Positions 52,520-61,280 are shown, numbered from the stretch's first letter. The stretch: DNA of 64,000 nucleotides from Galactobacter caseinivorans (GCF_003640665.1 NZ_QQXL01000006.1:186001-250000); one strand, 5' to 3'. Translations and numbers: made by a program. The notes: generated by a model from the letters alone, not told the origin.

Positions 52520-53746
52520 TTAGGCGCAGGCGATCCAGGCGCGCGAGACGATCTGCCCCTCAACCGCCGGGGACTCCTTCTTGGGCTCCCCGCCCGCGGT
52601 CACGGAGAGCTGGTAGGTGCCGAACCGCAAATACTTCACTGTCTGCGCCCAGGTGCCGTCCGGCCGCACCTTGGCGACGTAGCGGCGCGTCTCCTTCCCC
52701 CACGGCGAGCACCACTTGGTGTAGCGGCCAGGCGTGACCTCAATGGTGACCATGCTGCCGACCGGCGCGGTGCCCTTGACCGTCACGGTGCCGGTGTAGG
52801 TCTCGATGCTGGGCAGTGTGAGCACCGGAGCCGCCCAGATGGGCGTCGGGGTCACAGTCGGGGTCACAGTCGGGGTCACGGTCGGAGTGACCGGAGGCGT
52901 GGTGGTGGGACTCGTGGGAGTCGACGTCGTTGGGGTGTGCTCGGTCGGTTCACTGGACGATGCCGACGTGGTCTTGGTCGACGGTCCGGGGTCTGGCGTC
53001 GGCTGGATGGTTGGTTCGGTCGTCGTCTCGGGCGCCGACGTGGGGCGGGGTACCACCGGGCTGGGCTCGGCGATACTGGACTCGGCGATACTGGGCACGG
53101 CGGGGCTGGACGCCAGCTCGTCCTGAGCGTCGGCGCGCGGCGGCACCACGGGCACCACGGGAGCGGGCACCAGCGCCGGCACGCTGACCTGCGCCGAACT
53201 GGCCGCCGGCGGCGCTGACTTGCGATCGGAAGGGCCAGCGGAAGGTGCGCTGGGGCGCTGAGGCGACGCCGCGGCGTCGGGCACCGAAGACTGGGGCTGC
53301 TGCGTCGAGGAGCCCGCCACAACCCGCGGGGAAGGCTCGGTGTGCGGGTTCACCGCATAGGCAACCACTGCGGTGGTCGCGGCGGCCGCCACGAGCGCGG
53401 CGCCCACCAGCCACAGCTGCGGACCTGCCACGGCTCCCAGCAGGGTCCCCGAGGACGCCGCCGACCCGGTGCCTGCAGAGGCACCGACGCTCGCGCCGAC
53501 CCCGGCAGCGGCACCGGCTCCGGCCCATCCGCCGTACTTCGCGGCGGCCACCACGCCGAGCACGGCGGGCAGCAAAACGAATCCGAGCGAACGCGTCACC
53601 ACGCGCAGCTCCTCAGACAAAATGCGGCAGTCAACGCAGCTTTCCAGGTGCCGATTGACCATGTCCTGCTCTTCGGCGCTGGCGGTCTCCGCGATAAACG
53701 CAGGAATGGCGGCGAGGCAGATGCGGCACTCGGCGGGCGCACCCAC
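52520..53746 (-). pseudogene. Detached C-terminal part of a sigma/anti-sigma fusion: zinc finger, membrane helices, Pro/Thr stalk, Ig-like domain
   Basis: The frame encodes a zf-HC2 type zinc finger (CRIC near the start, HLESCVDC), two hydrophobic stretches (LGFVLLPAVLGVVAAA; LWLVGAALVAAAATTAVVAYAV), a ~190-residue Ser/Pro/Thr-rich stalk with VTPTVTPT repeats, and a terminal Ig-like bacterial domain (YTGTVTVKGTAPVGSMVTIEV). It is out of frame with the preceding sigma factor only because of the 52-bp duplication at 53739-53842. Without one copy the two join exactly into a 591-residue protein. Translation of this part alone would need an internal start; a GTG at 53746 and an ATG at 53662 are candidates with no clear ribosome-binding site. 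Confidence 0.8.
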
Positions 53747-53842
53747 GGCCGCGACGTGCTGCGCAACCCACGCCTCACGCAGCGCCCGGCGCACCCACGG
53801 CCGCGACGTGCTGCGCAACCCACGCCTCACGCAGCGCCCGGC
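53739..53842. repeat. Exact 52-bp tandem duplication that frameshifts a sigma factor gene
   Basis: 53739-53790 and 53791-53842 are identical. As 52 is not a multiple of three, the second copy shifts the frame and brings a stop at 53775. Both frames encode REAWVAQHVAAVGA through one copy, which shows the duplication is inside coding sequence. Confidence 0.97.
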
Positions 53843-54347
53843 GCGCCCGGGTGGCCCGCGCGGAGACCGTGTTGGGCTTGAGGCCCAGCAGCAACGCGAC
53901 CTCCCGCGGCTTGAGGCTTTCCACCTCCGTGTACCAAAGAATGGCCTGCGTCCGCTGCGGCAGGGACGCATAGGCGCTGGCCAGCACGCCCTGGCCCAGC
54001 TTGCGCTGAATCACCTGATCCGGCTGCTCAGCCGGGTCCTGCAGCTCCGCCGCACTGTCCAGGTCCGTGGTCCGCGGGTCCCTGAGGTCCTGCTTGGCCT
54101 GGTTGCGCACGATCGTGAAGTAATAGGGGCGGAAGGCGCCGGTGGGCCCACCCTGATTGCGCACCTGCTCGAGGACGCGAACAAAGGCCTCTGAGGCCAG
54201 CCCCTCGGGGTCCGTGACCCCGGGCTGCGCCGCAGCCGCGGTCACCCCGGAGCGATAGTGGCGCTTCCACAGCTCCGCGGCGGCAGGCGAATCCCCGTCA
54301 TGCAAAAGGGCAAGCAGATCGTGGTCGCTAGCTCTGCGCAAAGACAT
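53775..54347 (-). CDS. ECF-type sigma factor, truncated by the downstream duplication
   Basis: The 190-residue product has sigma region 2 (DLLALLHDGDSPAAAELWKRHYR, GAFRPYYFTIVRNQAKQDLR) and region 4 (LPQRTQAILWYTEVESLKPREVALLLGLKPNTVSARATRARRALREAW). It ends in an aberrant PGAA after the frameshift. In related actinobacterial proteins, region 4 is followed directly by a zinc-finger anti-sigma tail, here in the next frame. The truncated sigma would be free of its membrane tether and possibly active all the time. The ATG at 54347 lacks a good ribosome-binding site. Confidence 0.88.
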   Translation of the reverse strand: MSLRRASDHDLLALLHDGDSPAAAELWKRHYRSGVTAAAAQPGVTDPEGLASEAFVRVLEQVRNQGGPTGAFRPYYFTIVRNQAKQDLRDPRTTDLDSAAELQDPAEQPDQVIQRKLGQGVLASAYASLPQRTQAILWYTEVESLKPREVALLLGLKPNTVSARATRARRALREAWVAQHVAAVGAPGAA

Positions 54348-54927
54348 GGATCACTCGGTTCGGGGGGACAGCGGGTGTATGGAGAAAGCGGACCACGCGG
54401 GGGGACACGTGGGTGATGCGTGGGGTGCATCTGAAGTTTTTGGTGGGTTCAGAAGCGTAGCCCCCAAGGCTAGTGCTCCGGCAATTCTACGGCGGCAGCT
54501 ACGACACTTCTCAACCCATCCACCTACCAAGAGTGCATTTGGGCCAAAACGTGACACGGGCGGGTACTTTTTCTTGAAAGATATTTTGGAAGGGGGTTGC
54601 TGGTGCCGGCACAGCGCGGCCCAGGGGCGCCTGTGGACGCAGGCGGCACCGACCTCCGGGGCGCCCACAAAAGGCCGTGGTGTAACCTCAAAAGAACCGC
54701 AAATCGGCGTGATTGCCAGTGATTGACGGCCACAACGCTCCGCCGAGTATTCACGCTCGGCGTGACCTCCCACCGCTCAGAGCAGCGGCCGGCGCGGAAA
54801 CCGCCACACGGTTGACGCCTTCACTCCCACCCCCCACGAGCCCTGGCTCTGCTCACCTGTTGCAGGGTGGCCGCTCCGCCTTCACTCGTCACCGAGTGCC
54901 CCGTCCTCCAAGGAGAGAAGCGCGATC
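54348..54927. other. Divergent 580-bp intergenic region without a recognisable gene
   Basis: The segment at about 54425-54720 is visibly less GC-rich than its surroundings (tracts such as GTACTTTTTCTTGAAAGATA). It separates the divergent sigma factor and desaturase genes. I find no tRNA, terminator or convincing ORF; it presumably carries both promoters. Confidence 0.5.
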
Positions 54928-56052
54928 ATGAATCCCCAGCACACCGGCGAGCACCCCCAGCGCCGCGAAACCGCCGCCGTCGCGGCGTCGGGCTCCTTCG
55001 TAGACCAGGACTCCTACCCCGTGCACGCGCGCGCCTACTTAGAGGTGTCCCAGGCAGTGAAGGAGCGCGGACTCATGCGCCGCGCTCCCCTGTTCTACTG
55101 GGGCGTCGGGGCGGCCCTGCTGCTGGCCTTTGGCGGCTGCATCGCGGCCTTTGTCCTGGTGGGGCAATCCTGGTTCCAGCTGCTGATCGCTGCGGCCCTT
55201 GGGCTGCTGTTCACCCAAGCGGCGTTCATTGCCCACGAGGCCGCGCACCGCCAGATTCTCAGCTTTGGCCCGGCCAATGACCGCCTGGCCAAACTTCTGA
55301 CCGGCTCACTTGGCCTGAGCTACTCCTGGTGGAACTCCAAGCACTCTCGCCACCACGCCAACCCCAACAAGGCCGGCAAGGATCCGGACATTGAGGCAGG
55401 CACCATCTCCTTCCTTGAGACGGACGCCGCCAAGACGCGCGGCCTGCACCGCCGGATTGCGGCCCGGCAAGGCTGGCTCTTCTTCCCCCTCCTGACGCTG
55501 GAGGGGCTCAACCTTCACGTCCAGAGCTACAAGCACCTGATGAGCCGCGGCCGGGTCAAGGGCCGGTGGATGGAACTGTCCATGATCACCGCCCGCTTCG
55601 CGTGCCTACTCATCCCGCTGCTGCTGCTCTTGCCGCTGGGCATGGCGTTCGCCTTCATCGGCGTGCAGCTCGCAGTCTTTGGCGTGTATATGGGCGCGTC
55701 CTTTGCCCCGAACCACAAGGGCATGCCGATCATCTCCCCCACGGCCAAGCTGGACTTCTTCTCCAAGCAGGTCCGCACCTCCCGCAACATCAAGGGCGGA
55801 TGGTGGGCCACCGCCCTCCTGGGCGGGCTGAACTACCAAGTGGAGCACCACCTCTTCCCCAGCATGGCCCGGAATCACCTGGCGCAGACCCAGCAGATTG
55901 TGCGCGCCTACTGCCAGGAGCACAACGTTCCCTACACGGAGACCACCCTGGCCGAGTCCTACGCCATCGTGGTCCAGTACCTCAACCGCGTGGGCATTGC
56001 TGCCCGAGACCCCTTTGACTGCCCCACCGCGGCGCAGTTTGGGCGCCGCTGA
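54928..56052 (+). CDS. Membrane fatty-acid (acyl-CoA/lipid) desaturase
   Basis: The 374-residue protein has the three His boxes of membrane desaturases: HEAAH, HSRHHANP and QVEHHLFP, with four hydrophobic helices between them. It would introduce a double bond into acyl chains using a di-iron centre and an external electron donor. GAGAAG precedes the ATG by seven bases. A Pro/Ala-rich region and the sigma factor gene lie on the other strand upstream, and membrane-stress control is conceivable but unproven. Confidence 0.93.
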   Translation: MNPQHTGEHPQRRETAAVAASGSFVDQDSYPVHARAYLEVSQAVKERGLMRRAPLFYWGVGAALLLAFGGCIAAFVLVGQSWFQLLIAAALGLLFTQAAFIAHEAAHRQILSFGPANDRLAKLLTGSLGLSYSWWNSKHSRHHANPNKAGKDPDIEAGTISFLETDAAKTRGLHRRIAARQGWLFFPLLTLEGLNLHVQSYKHLMSRGRVKGRWMELSMITARFACLLIPLLLLLPLGMAFAFIGVQLAVFGVYMGASFAPNHKGMPIISPTAKLDFFSKQVRTSRNIKGGWWATALLGGLNYQVEHHLFPSMARNHLAQTQQIVRAYCQEHNVPYTETTLAESYAIVVQYLNRVGIAARDPFDCPTAAQFGRR

Positions 56053-56143
56053 GGGTTCCAGCGATAGCCCCGCGGGAGCAGGGCCAGGGAGCAGGCGGCA
56101 GGGGCAGGCGGCAGGCGGCAGGTGGCAGGTGGCAGACACAGTC

Positions 56144-56200
56144 AAAGGGGTGGCCGCAGATCTTTCGTCTCTTCAGACGTTGATCCGCGGCCACCCCTTT
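56144..56200. terminator. Hairpin terminator between desaturase and adhesin
   Basis: AAAGGGGTGGCCGC pairs with GCGGCCACCCCTTT across a ~29-base loop that itself can fold (CGTCTCTTCAGACG). A run of GGCAGGC/GGCAGGT 7-mers lies just upstream at 56090-56135. Confidence 0.75.
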
Positions 56201-56223
56201 GCTGCTGCCGTGCCGGTGGTTCG

Positions 56224-57792
56224 TTACTGGTGGCGGCGGCGCTTGCCGAGCAGGAGCGAGCCTGCACCAGCCAGGACCAACAGAGCGGCGATCAACGCCA
56301 TCACGGTCACGGCCGCACCCGTGTGCGCCAGCGGGGGCTCACTCGGCGTCGTCGACTGTGCGGCGTGGCTCGGCTGCGTCGGCTCGGCCGGCGTCGTGGG
56401 CTCCGTGGGAACCGTCGGTTCGGTCGGCTGCGTCGGCTCAGTCGGCGTCGTGGGCTGCGTGGGCTCAGTCGGCGTCGTGGGCTCGGTCGGAACCGTCGGC
56501 GGCACTGTGGGCTCCGGGGAGTTCGTGATGTCGCCAAAGGTGACGTTCAGGTGCGTCCCGTCCACCACCACCTTCTTGCCGACCTTGGCCTTGACGTAGC
56601 CGGCCGGGGCCTTGGTCTCCGTCAGGGTGTAGGTACCCCAGGCAATGCCGGTGATCTTGAGCTTGCCGACCGCCGGATCCTTGTCATTCTCACCGTTATC
56701 CACCACGGGAGCTGCGGTGCCGTCCGGCCCGGTGACGGACCACTCGGAACCCGCCAGCGCCTTGCCGTCCGGGTCCACCTTGTTCCACGTGACGACGCCG
56801 ACCTTCTGGTCGCCGCCACCCTCGCCGTCGGCAGTCTGGTGCGTATAGGTCGTCTCAACGAAGTCCTTGCCATCGGCCTGGACCCTGTTGGAGAACTTGG
56901 TCCCCGCCACCGTGCCGGCCGGGATTGGCGTGGAGTACACCACGCGGTAGAGCTTGTCGGGGTCGGCGCCGTGGATGTTGAGGGTGTAGTTATTGGTACC
57001 AAAGTCCACGCTGTACTGACCGCTCGCGGAACCCTTGGACAGCGGCGTCCACGTGCCGGCCTGATACTGCGCCGGGGTGGCCGTCTCCACGCCGAAGCTG
57101 GTCTGATCCAGGCTCAGGCGCTGGTCATAGGTATCCACCAACGTGACGGGGTTTCCGCCCGGCGTCACCAGATCCTTGCCCAGAAGCGTGACCTGCCAGG
57201 CGATGCTCTTGCCATCCGCGGTCCGCCAGGCTGACTTGAAGCTGTCCTGGGGGATCTTCGGATCGTAGGGGCCAACACCGCCGTCAACGTGGCTCTTGAC
57301 CTCGTGCTCAGTGCCCTCGTTCCACGTCCAGGTTTCCACGTCCGTCTCCTTCACAGCCTGCGCTGCGAAGCGCAGGGAGCCGGTGACGTTGTCGTGGGTC
57401 TCCACGTAGTCGGTGAAGGTGCAGACGATCTTGGTGTCCTGGACCTTGCAGGTACCGACCAAGGCGCCCGCCTTGTCCTTCAGGTCAAAGGAGGCAGGAT
57501 TGCCCTTGATCACGTCCGGGAACGTGAGCTCAAAGGTGTCCCCCGCCTTGGCGTCCGCGGGTGCTTTCCACTCCGCCTGGATCTTGACGCCCTGGTACAG
57601 GTTGATGGGCTTGCCGTCCGGATTGCCGTTGGCATCCGGGTTGACGACCACCTTGGTGATCGCGTCAACGGTTGCGGCGTACGACGCCGCGGGGGCCACT
57701 CCCAGCAGAAGGAGGGTCAGCGCGGCGACAGCGGCGGAAAGCTTGCCCCAGCGCTTGGTAGTCCTTGAATGGTGTTCGAGTCTTGCCCTCAC
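56224..57792 (-). CDS. Sortase-anchored surface adhesin with SpaA/Cna-B-type domain
   Basis: The 522-residue precursor has a signal peptide (AALTLLLLGVAPAASYAA). Two bacterial-adhesin Ig-like domains follow (about 40-300; markers INLYQGVKIQAEWKAP, NVTGSLRF, VDTYDQRLSLD). Next is a SpaA/Cna-B isopeptide domain (VGVVTWNKVDPDGKALAGSEW ... GTYTLTETKAPAGY) with the Lys and Glu expected for an internal isopeptide bond, then a TEPTTPTEPTQPT wall-spanning stalk. The end is LAHTGA, a hydrophobic helix and KRRRHQ, the actinobacterial LPxTG-type sorting signal. The GTG at 57792 has GGAG six bases upstream. No sortase gene is in the window. Confidence 0.92.
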   Translation of the reverse strand: MRARLEHHSRTTKRWGKLSAAVAALTLLLLGVAPAASYAATVDAITKVVVNPDANGNPDGKPINLYQGVKIQAEWKAPADAKAGDTFELTFPDVIKGNPASFDLKDKAGALVGTCKVQDTKIVCTFTDYVETHDNVTGSLRFAAQAVKETDVETWTWNEGTEHEVKSHVDGGVGPYDPKIPQDSFKSAWRTADGKSIAWQVTLLGKDLVTPGGNPVTLVDTYDQRLSLDQTSFGVETATPAQYQAGTWTPLSKGSASGQYSVDFGTNNYTLNIHGADPDKLYRVVYSTPIPAGTVAGTKFSNRVQADGKDFVETTYTHQTADGEGGGDQKVGVVTWNKVDPDGKALAGSEWSVTGPDGTAAPVVDNGENDKDPAVGKLKITGIAWGTYTLTETKAPAGYVKAKVGKKVVVDGTHLNVTFGDITNSPEPTVPPTVPTEPTTPTEPTQPTTPTEPTQPTEPTVPTEPTTPAEPTQPSHAAQSTTPSEPPLAHTGAAVTVMALIAALLVLAGAGSLLLGKRRRHQ

Positions 57793-57901
57793 GAGGCACT
57801 CCGATGCTCGGCGACAGGTGTCGCATAGTTACCTAGGAAAGAGGCCGACGAATCAGCCTTGTGCAGGGTAGGAGTCGGGAGGGGGCGACTTCTGGTGTGG
57901 A

Positions 57902-57917
57902 TGTGACGGGGATCACA
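57902..57917. promoter_or_regulatory. CRP/GlxR-type binding site
   Basis: TGTGACGGGGATCACA matches the TGTGA-N6-TCACA consensus exactly and lies 110 bp upstream of the adhesin start. The rest of 57793-58174 has a short CCCCCT/AGGGGG hairpin (58129-58147) and no gene. Confidence 0.65.
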
Positions 57918-58174
57918 AAATGGAGGTCATGGGCTGGCTCCCGCTCGCGGTGCGCCGCCGCCGACGCTCACTTCTCCCGTGGACCTCGCTTGACACGGCC
58001 GCGTGAAGAGTCCCCCAAAGAACCATGTTCAACCCCCAAGGTGAACTGTTTTTTGCAACACGACTGAACGCCATATAGGCGAAGCGGTGATGTTGCTCCC
58101 TGTACTGAAACTGAAGCATATTTCGGAACACCCCCTCCGACTAGGGGGAGTCTCACCAGGCAACACAAGGGCAC

Positions 58175-58217
58175 AAAAAAAGACCCGGCTCCCACGATGA
58201 TTCGTGGGAGCCGGGTC
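58175..58217 (-). terminator. Rho-independent terminator of tRNA-Ser
   Basis: A 16-bp perfect stem (GACCCGGCTCCCACGA) with a 4-base loop is followed on the minus strand by seven Ts. Confidence 0.93.
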
Positions 58218-58222
58218 AAGCG

Positions 58223-58307
58223 CGGAGGATGGGGGATTTGAACCCCCGAGGGCGTGAACCCAACACGCGTTCCAGGCGTGCGCCATAGGCCGCTAGGCGA
58301 ATCCTCC
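58223..58307 (-). tRNA. tRNA-Ser (GGA)
   Basis: The acceptor stem is GGAGGAT/ATCCTCC. The anticodon loop CTGGAAC gives GGA (UCC/UCU Ser codons). There is a long class II variable arm and the T-loop GGTTCAAATCC. The 3' CCA is not encoded. A canonical terminator follows at once. Confidence 0.95.
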
Positions 58308-58413
58308 TTGGCTTGCCCGCGTGAAGCAGGCTTGAACAGCTTAACCTAAACACCACCGCACCTCCCAATCGGGGCGCCGCACCCTCCGATTCGGCCCCAC
58401 CCGCGGGAGCCTC

Positions 58414-58419
58414 TATACT
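58414..58419 (+). promoter_or_regulatory. -10 box of the SRP RNA gene
   Basis: TATACT lies eight bases before the predicted 5' end of the SRP RNA. Confidence 0.6.
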
Positions 58420-58426
58420 GATTCTT

Positions 58427-58514
58427 GGCCCCTCACGTGGTGTCATCTCGTCGAACTCCCCCAGGGCAGGAATGCAGCAAGGGTAGATGGGCTCTGGCAG
58501 GTGCGTGAGGGGTC
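58427..58514 (+). ncRNA. ffs: Signal recognition particle 4.5S-type RNA
   Basis: The ends pair (GGCCCCTCACG with CGTGAGGGGTC) and the conserved Ffh-binding domain with GGGCAGGAATGCAGCAAGGG lies at the tip. The length of about 88 nt is that of the small bacterial form. The position between tRNA-Ser and dnaX is common in actinobacteria. Confidence 0.92.
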
Positions 58515-58536
58515 TTTAACGTCCTCAGGAGGAATC

Positions 58537-59436
58537 ATGGGTGCCGGCCGCTACGCCCCTAGCCCGTCCGGAGATCTGCATGTTGGCAATCTCCGTACCG
58601 CGATGCTGGCCTGGCTCTTTGCCCGCTGCAGCGATCGCGAGCTGATCCTGCGCATGGAGGACCTGGACACCGCACGCACCGTGGCCGGGTCAGAGCAGCG
58701 GCAACTGGAGGACCTCCAGGCCCTTGGCCTGACCTTTGACCGCGTCTCCCCGCGCCAGTCCGAGCGCCTCGAGGTCTACACGCAGGCTTTGGACACGCTG
58801 CGCCAACGCGGCCTGCTCTACGAATGCTTCTGCACCCGGCGCGACATCTTGGATGCCCCGCGCGCCCCGCACACGCCGCCCGGGGCGTACCCCGGCACCT
58901 GCCGCAACCTTTCCGAGCAGGAGCGGGCCACGCGCCGTCGGGCACGCCCTGCCGCCTGGCGCCTGCGCACCGACGGCGGCCAGAACACGGTGCAGGATCG
59001 CCTGCTTGGCCCCATCACGAGCGCGATTGACGACGTGGTCGTGGTGCGCAACGACGGGACGCCCGCGTACAACCTGGCCGTGGTGGTGGATGATCACCTC
59101 TCCGGCGTGAATCAGGTGGTCCGCGCGGACGACCTGGCATCCTCCTCCCCGCGCCAGGCGCACCTGCGGGGCCTGCTCTACGGCGACGCGGCGCGCGATG
59201 AGGTGGAGTACGCGCACGTTCCGTTGGTGATCAACGCGCAGGGCGCACGGCTGGCCAAGCGGGACGGCGCGGTGACGCTGCGTTCCCTGCTCGACGCCGG
59301 GTACTCGGCTGAGCGGGTGCGGCACCTGCTCCTTGGCTCGCTTGGGCTGCCGGCCGATTCGCTCGAAAGCGCGCTGGGTGCCTTTGACGCCGACGCGCTC
59401 CCGAGCGAACCGTGGGTGTTCACTCCGCCCAGCTGA
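58537..59436 (+). CDS. gluQ: Glutamyl-Q tRNA(Asp) synthetase
   Basis: The 299-residue protein is a truncated GluRS catalytic core without an anticodon-binding domain. It has the HIGH-like motif HVGN (residues 15-18), a zinc site (CFCTRRD ... PGTC), and the KMSKS-like AKRDGA. It attaches glutamate to the queuosine base of tRNA(Asp). Some lineages carry it although queuosine enzymes are lacking, so its role depends on genes outside the window. The ATG at 58537 follows AGGAGG at four bases. Confidence 0.93.
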   Translation: MGAGRYAPSPSGDLHVGNLRTAMLAWLFARCSDRELILRMEDLDTARTVAGSEQRQLEDLQALGLTFDRVSPRQSERLEVYTQALDTLRQRGLLYECFCTRRDILDAPRAPHTPPGAYPGTCRNLSEQERATRRRARPAAWRLRTDGGQNTVQDRLLGPITSAIDDVVVVRNDGTPAYNLAVVVDDHLSGVNQVVRADDLASSSPRQAHLRGLLYGDAARDEVEYAHVPLVINAQGARLAKRDGAVTLRSLLDAGYSAERVRHLLLGSLGLPADSLESALGAFDADALPSEPWVFTPPS

Positions 59437-59459
59437 GCCGGCGCGCGGCGCCACACGCT

Positions 59460-60086
59460 CTACAGCAGCCGGGCGCCCGTGGCGGCGCGCACCGCTTCCT
59501 CGGTGACCCCCGGGGCGCACTCGATCAGCCGCAGCCCCTCCTCTGTCACATCGATCACGGCCAGGTCAGTGATGATCCGGTCCACCACACCGCGCCCGGT
59601 CAGCGGCAGCGAACACTCCTGAACCACCTTGGCGGTGCCGTCCTTGGCCACGTGCTCCATCAGCACGATCACCCGCCGGGCGCCGTGCACCAGGTCCATG
59701 GCACCGCCGGGGCCCTTGACCATCTTTCCCGGGATCATCCAATTGGCCAGGTCCCCGGCCGCGGAGACCTGCATGGCACCCAGGATCGCGGCGTCGATCT
59801 TGCCGGCGCGGATCATGCCAAAGCTCATGGCGGAGTCAAAGAAACTGGCGCCCGGGAGCACCGTGACCGTCTCCTTGCCCGCGTTGATCAGGTCCGGATC
59901 CACCTGATCCTCCGTGGGGTACGGCCCCACACCCAAGATCCCATTCTCAGATTGCAGCACCACGGTGCGGCCCTCCGGCAGGTAGTTGGGCACCAGCGTG
60001 GGCAGCCCAATCCCCAGGTTCACGTACTCGCTGTCCTGCAATTCCTGCGCCGCGCGTGCGGCCATCTGCTCGCGTGTCAGTGCCAT
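59460..60086 (-). CDS. scoB: 3-oxoacid (succinyl-CoA:acetoacetate) CoA-transferase subunit B
   Basis: The 208-residue subunit carries the catalytic glutamate in [14 protein letters not shown], and the [14 protein letters not shown] opening is typical. It forms a heterodimer or heterotetramer with ScoA and moves CoA between succinate and acetoacetate or a related 3-oxoacid. It begins two bases after the ScoA stop, so it is translationally coupled. Confidence 0.93.
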   Translation of the reverse strand: MALTREQMAARAAQELQDSEYVNLGIGLPTLVPNYLPEGRTVVLQSENGILGVGPYPTEDQVDPDLINAGKETVTVLPGASFFDSAMSFGMIRAGKIDAAILGAMQVSAAGDLANWMIPGKMVKGPGGAMDLVHGARRVIVLMEHVAKDGTAKVVQECSLPLTGRGVVDRIITDLAVIDVTEEGLRLIECAPGVTEEAVRAATGARLL

Positions 60087-60088
60087 GT

Positions 60089-60880
60089 TCAGGCCTCGCT
60101 TCCGGCTGCGGGCGCCGGCTGGCGCACCGTTCGCTTCTCAATGCGCTTCTCGATCTGCCCCACCTCCACCACGCGGTGCACGTACACCCCGGGGAGATGG
60201 ACGGCGTCCGGGTTGATGCGCCCCGGCTCCACGAGCTTCTCCACCTGGGCGATGCAGACCTTGCCTGCCATCGCGGCCACAGGGGAAAACTGCCGGGCCG
60301 CCTCGTGGAACACCAGGTTGCCGTGGGTGTCCCCGATCGCGGCGTGGATCAGCGCGTAGTCCGCAACGATCGCCTCCTCCAGGACGTACTCCCCCGCCTC
60401 CCCGCCGGGTGAAAAGGTGCGCACCTCCTTAGGCTCGCTGGCCTGCACCACATTCCCCGCGGCGTCGTACCGCTGAGGCAGCCCGCCCTCCGCGACCTGC
60501 GTGCCCGTGCCGGTGCGGGTGTAGAAGGCGGCGACGCCGGAACCGCCGGCACGCAGCTTCTCCGCGAGGGTCCCCTGCGGCATGAGTTCCAGCTCCAATT
60601 CCCCAGAGAGATACTGGCGCGCAAACTCCTTGTTTTCGCCGACGTAAGAGGCATGGACCTTGGCGATGCGGCCGGCGGAGAGCAGCACGCCAAGCCCCCA
60701 ACCATCCACGCCGCAGTTGTTGGAGGTGATCTCCAGGTCTTTGGTTCCCTGCGCCAGAACCGCCTCAATCAGCTGAATCGGATTTCCGGAGAGGCCAAAG
60801 CCGCCCACAGCCAGTGAGGCGCCATCTGGGATGTCCGCCACCGCCTGGGCCGCGCTCGCCACCGTTTTGTCCATTGCCAT
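60089..60880 (-). CDS. scoA: 3-oxoacid CoA-transferase subunit A
   Basis: The 263-residue subunit has the [16 protein letters not shown] and [17 protein letters not shown] signatures. The ATG at 60880 follows GGAGG at eight bases; the longer open frame upstream lies in the regulatory gap. It heads scoAB, divergent from a TetR-family regulator. Exact substrate (succinyl-CoA:acetoacetate, or 3-oxoadipate as in PcaIJ) cannot be fixed by sequence alone. Confidence 0.92.
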   Translation of the reverse strand: MAMDKTVASAAQAVADIPDGASLAVGGFGLSGNPIQLIEAVLAQGTKDLEITSNNCGVDGWGLGVLLSAGRIAKVHASYVGENKEFARQYLSGELELELMPQGTLAEKLRAGGSGVAAFYTRTGTGTQVAEGGLPQRYDAAGNVVQASEPKEVRTFSPGGEAGEYVLEEAIVADYALIHAAIGDTHGNLVFHEAARQFSPVAAMAGKVCIAQVEKLVEPGRINPDAVHLPGVYVHRVVEVGQIEKRIEKRTVRQPAPAAGSEA

Positions 60881-61165
60881 GAGGCGTTCCTCCTTGGGTC
60901 CTGTGCTCCCGATGCGCTGGGACGGGCTCGGGGCGTGCACCCCGGGTTCTCGGTGGCGCACATCACACACTCTTGCCGCCCGCGCCGCCGATGTCACGTC
61001 CGGGGCGGTTTTGGGTGGGGCCGCGGCCGAGTTGGCGCCTCTCACGGCCCTGCTTGCGGCGCGGCTTGCGGCGCGGCGCCCCCTTGGCTGGCGCCCGCGC
61101 GGGTGAGTAGCACGCAAGCGGTTGCGGATGCAAAAAATTGTTATGAAAGCCCCTTCCCACTGCCT

Positions 61166-61184
61166 GAACTGAACGGTACAGTTC
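61166..61184. promoter_or_regulatory. TetR operator-like inverted repeat (scoA side)
   Basis: GAACTG is inverted to CAGTTC across AACGGTA. The site lies about 290 bp from scoA and 100 bp from the TetR start in the 400-bp divergent gap (60881-61280), which has no gene. Confidence 0.45.
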
Positions 61185-61263
61185 ACAAATGAGCAGAAGG
61201 TTCCCGGGCAGGCAACATTTGGGAGAGCCCGGGGGTCTTCGCAAGCTCAAGTTATCGCCGGAT

Positions 61264-61277
61264 AGGGTGCGCACCCT
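61264..61277. promoter_or_regulatory. Perfect palindrome before the TetR regulator start
   Basis: AGGGTGCGCACCCT is self-complementary over 14 bases and ends three bases before the ATG at 61281. It could be an autoregulatory operator. Confidence 0.45.
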
Positions 61278-61280
61278 CTG

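Noticed and set aside
54346-54726. 126-codon frame in the desaturase-sigma gap
   Set aside because: Atypical composition, no ribosome-binding site and no recognisable pattern; treated as non-coding.
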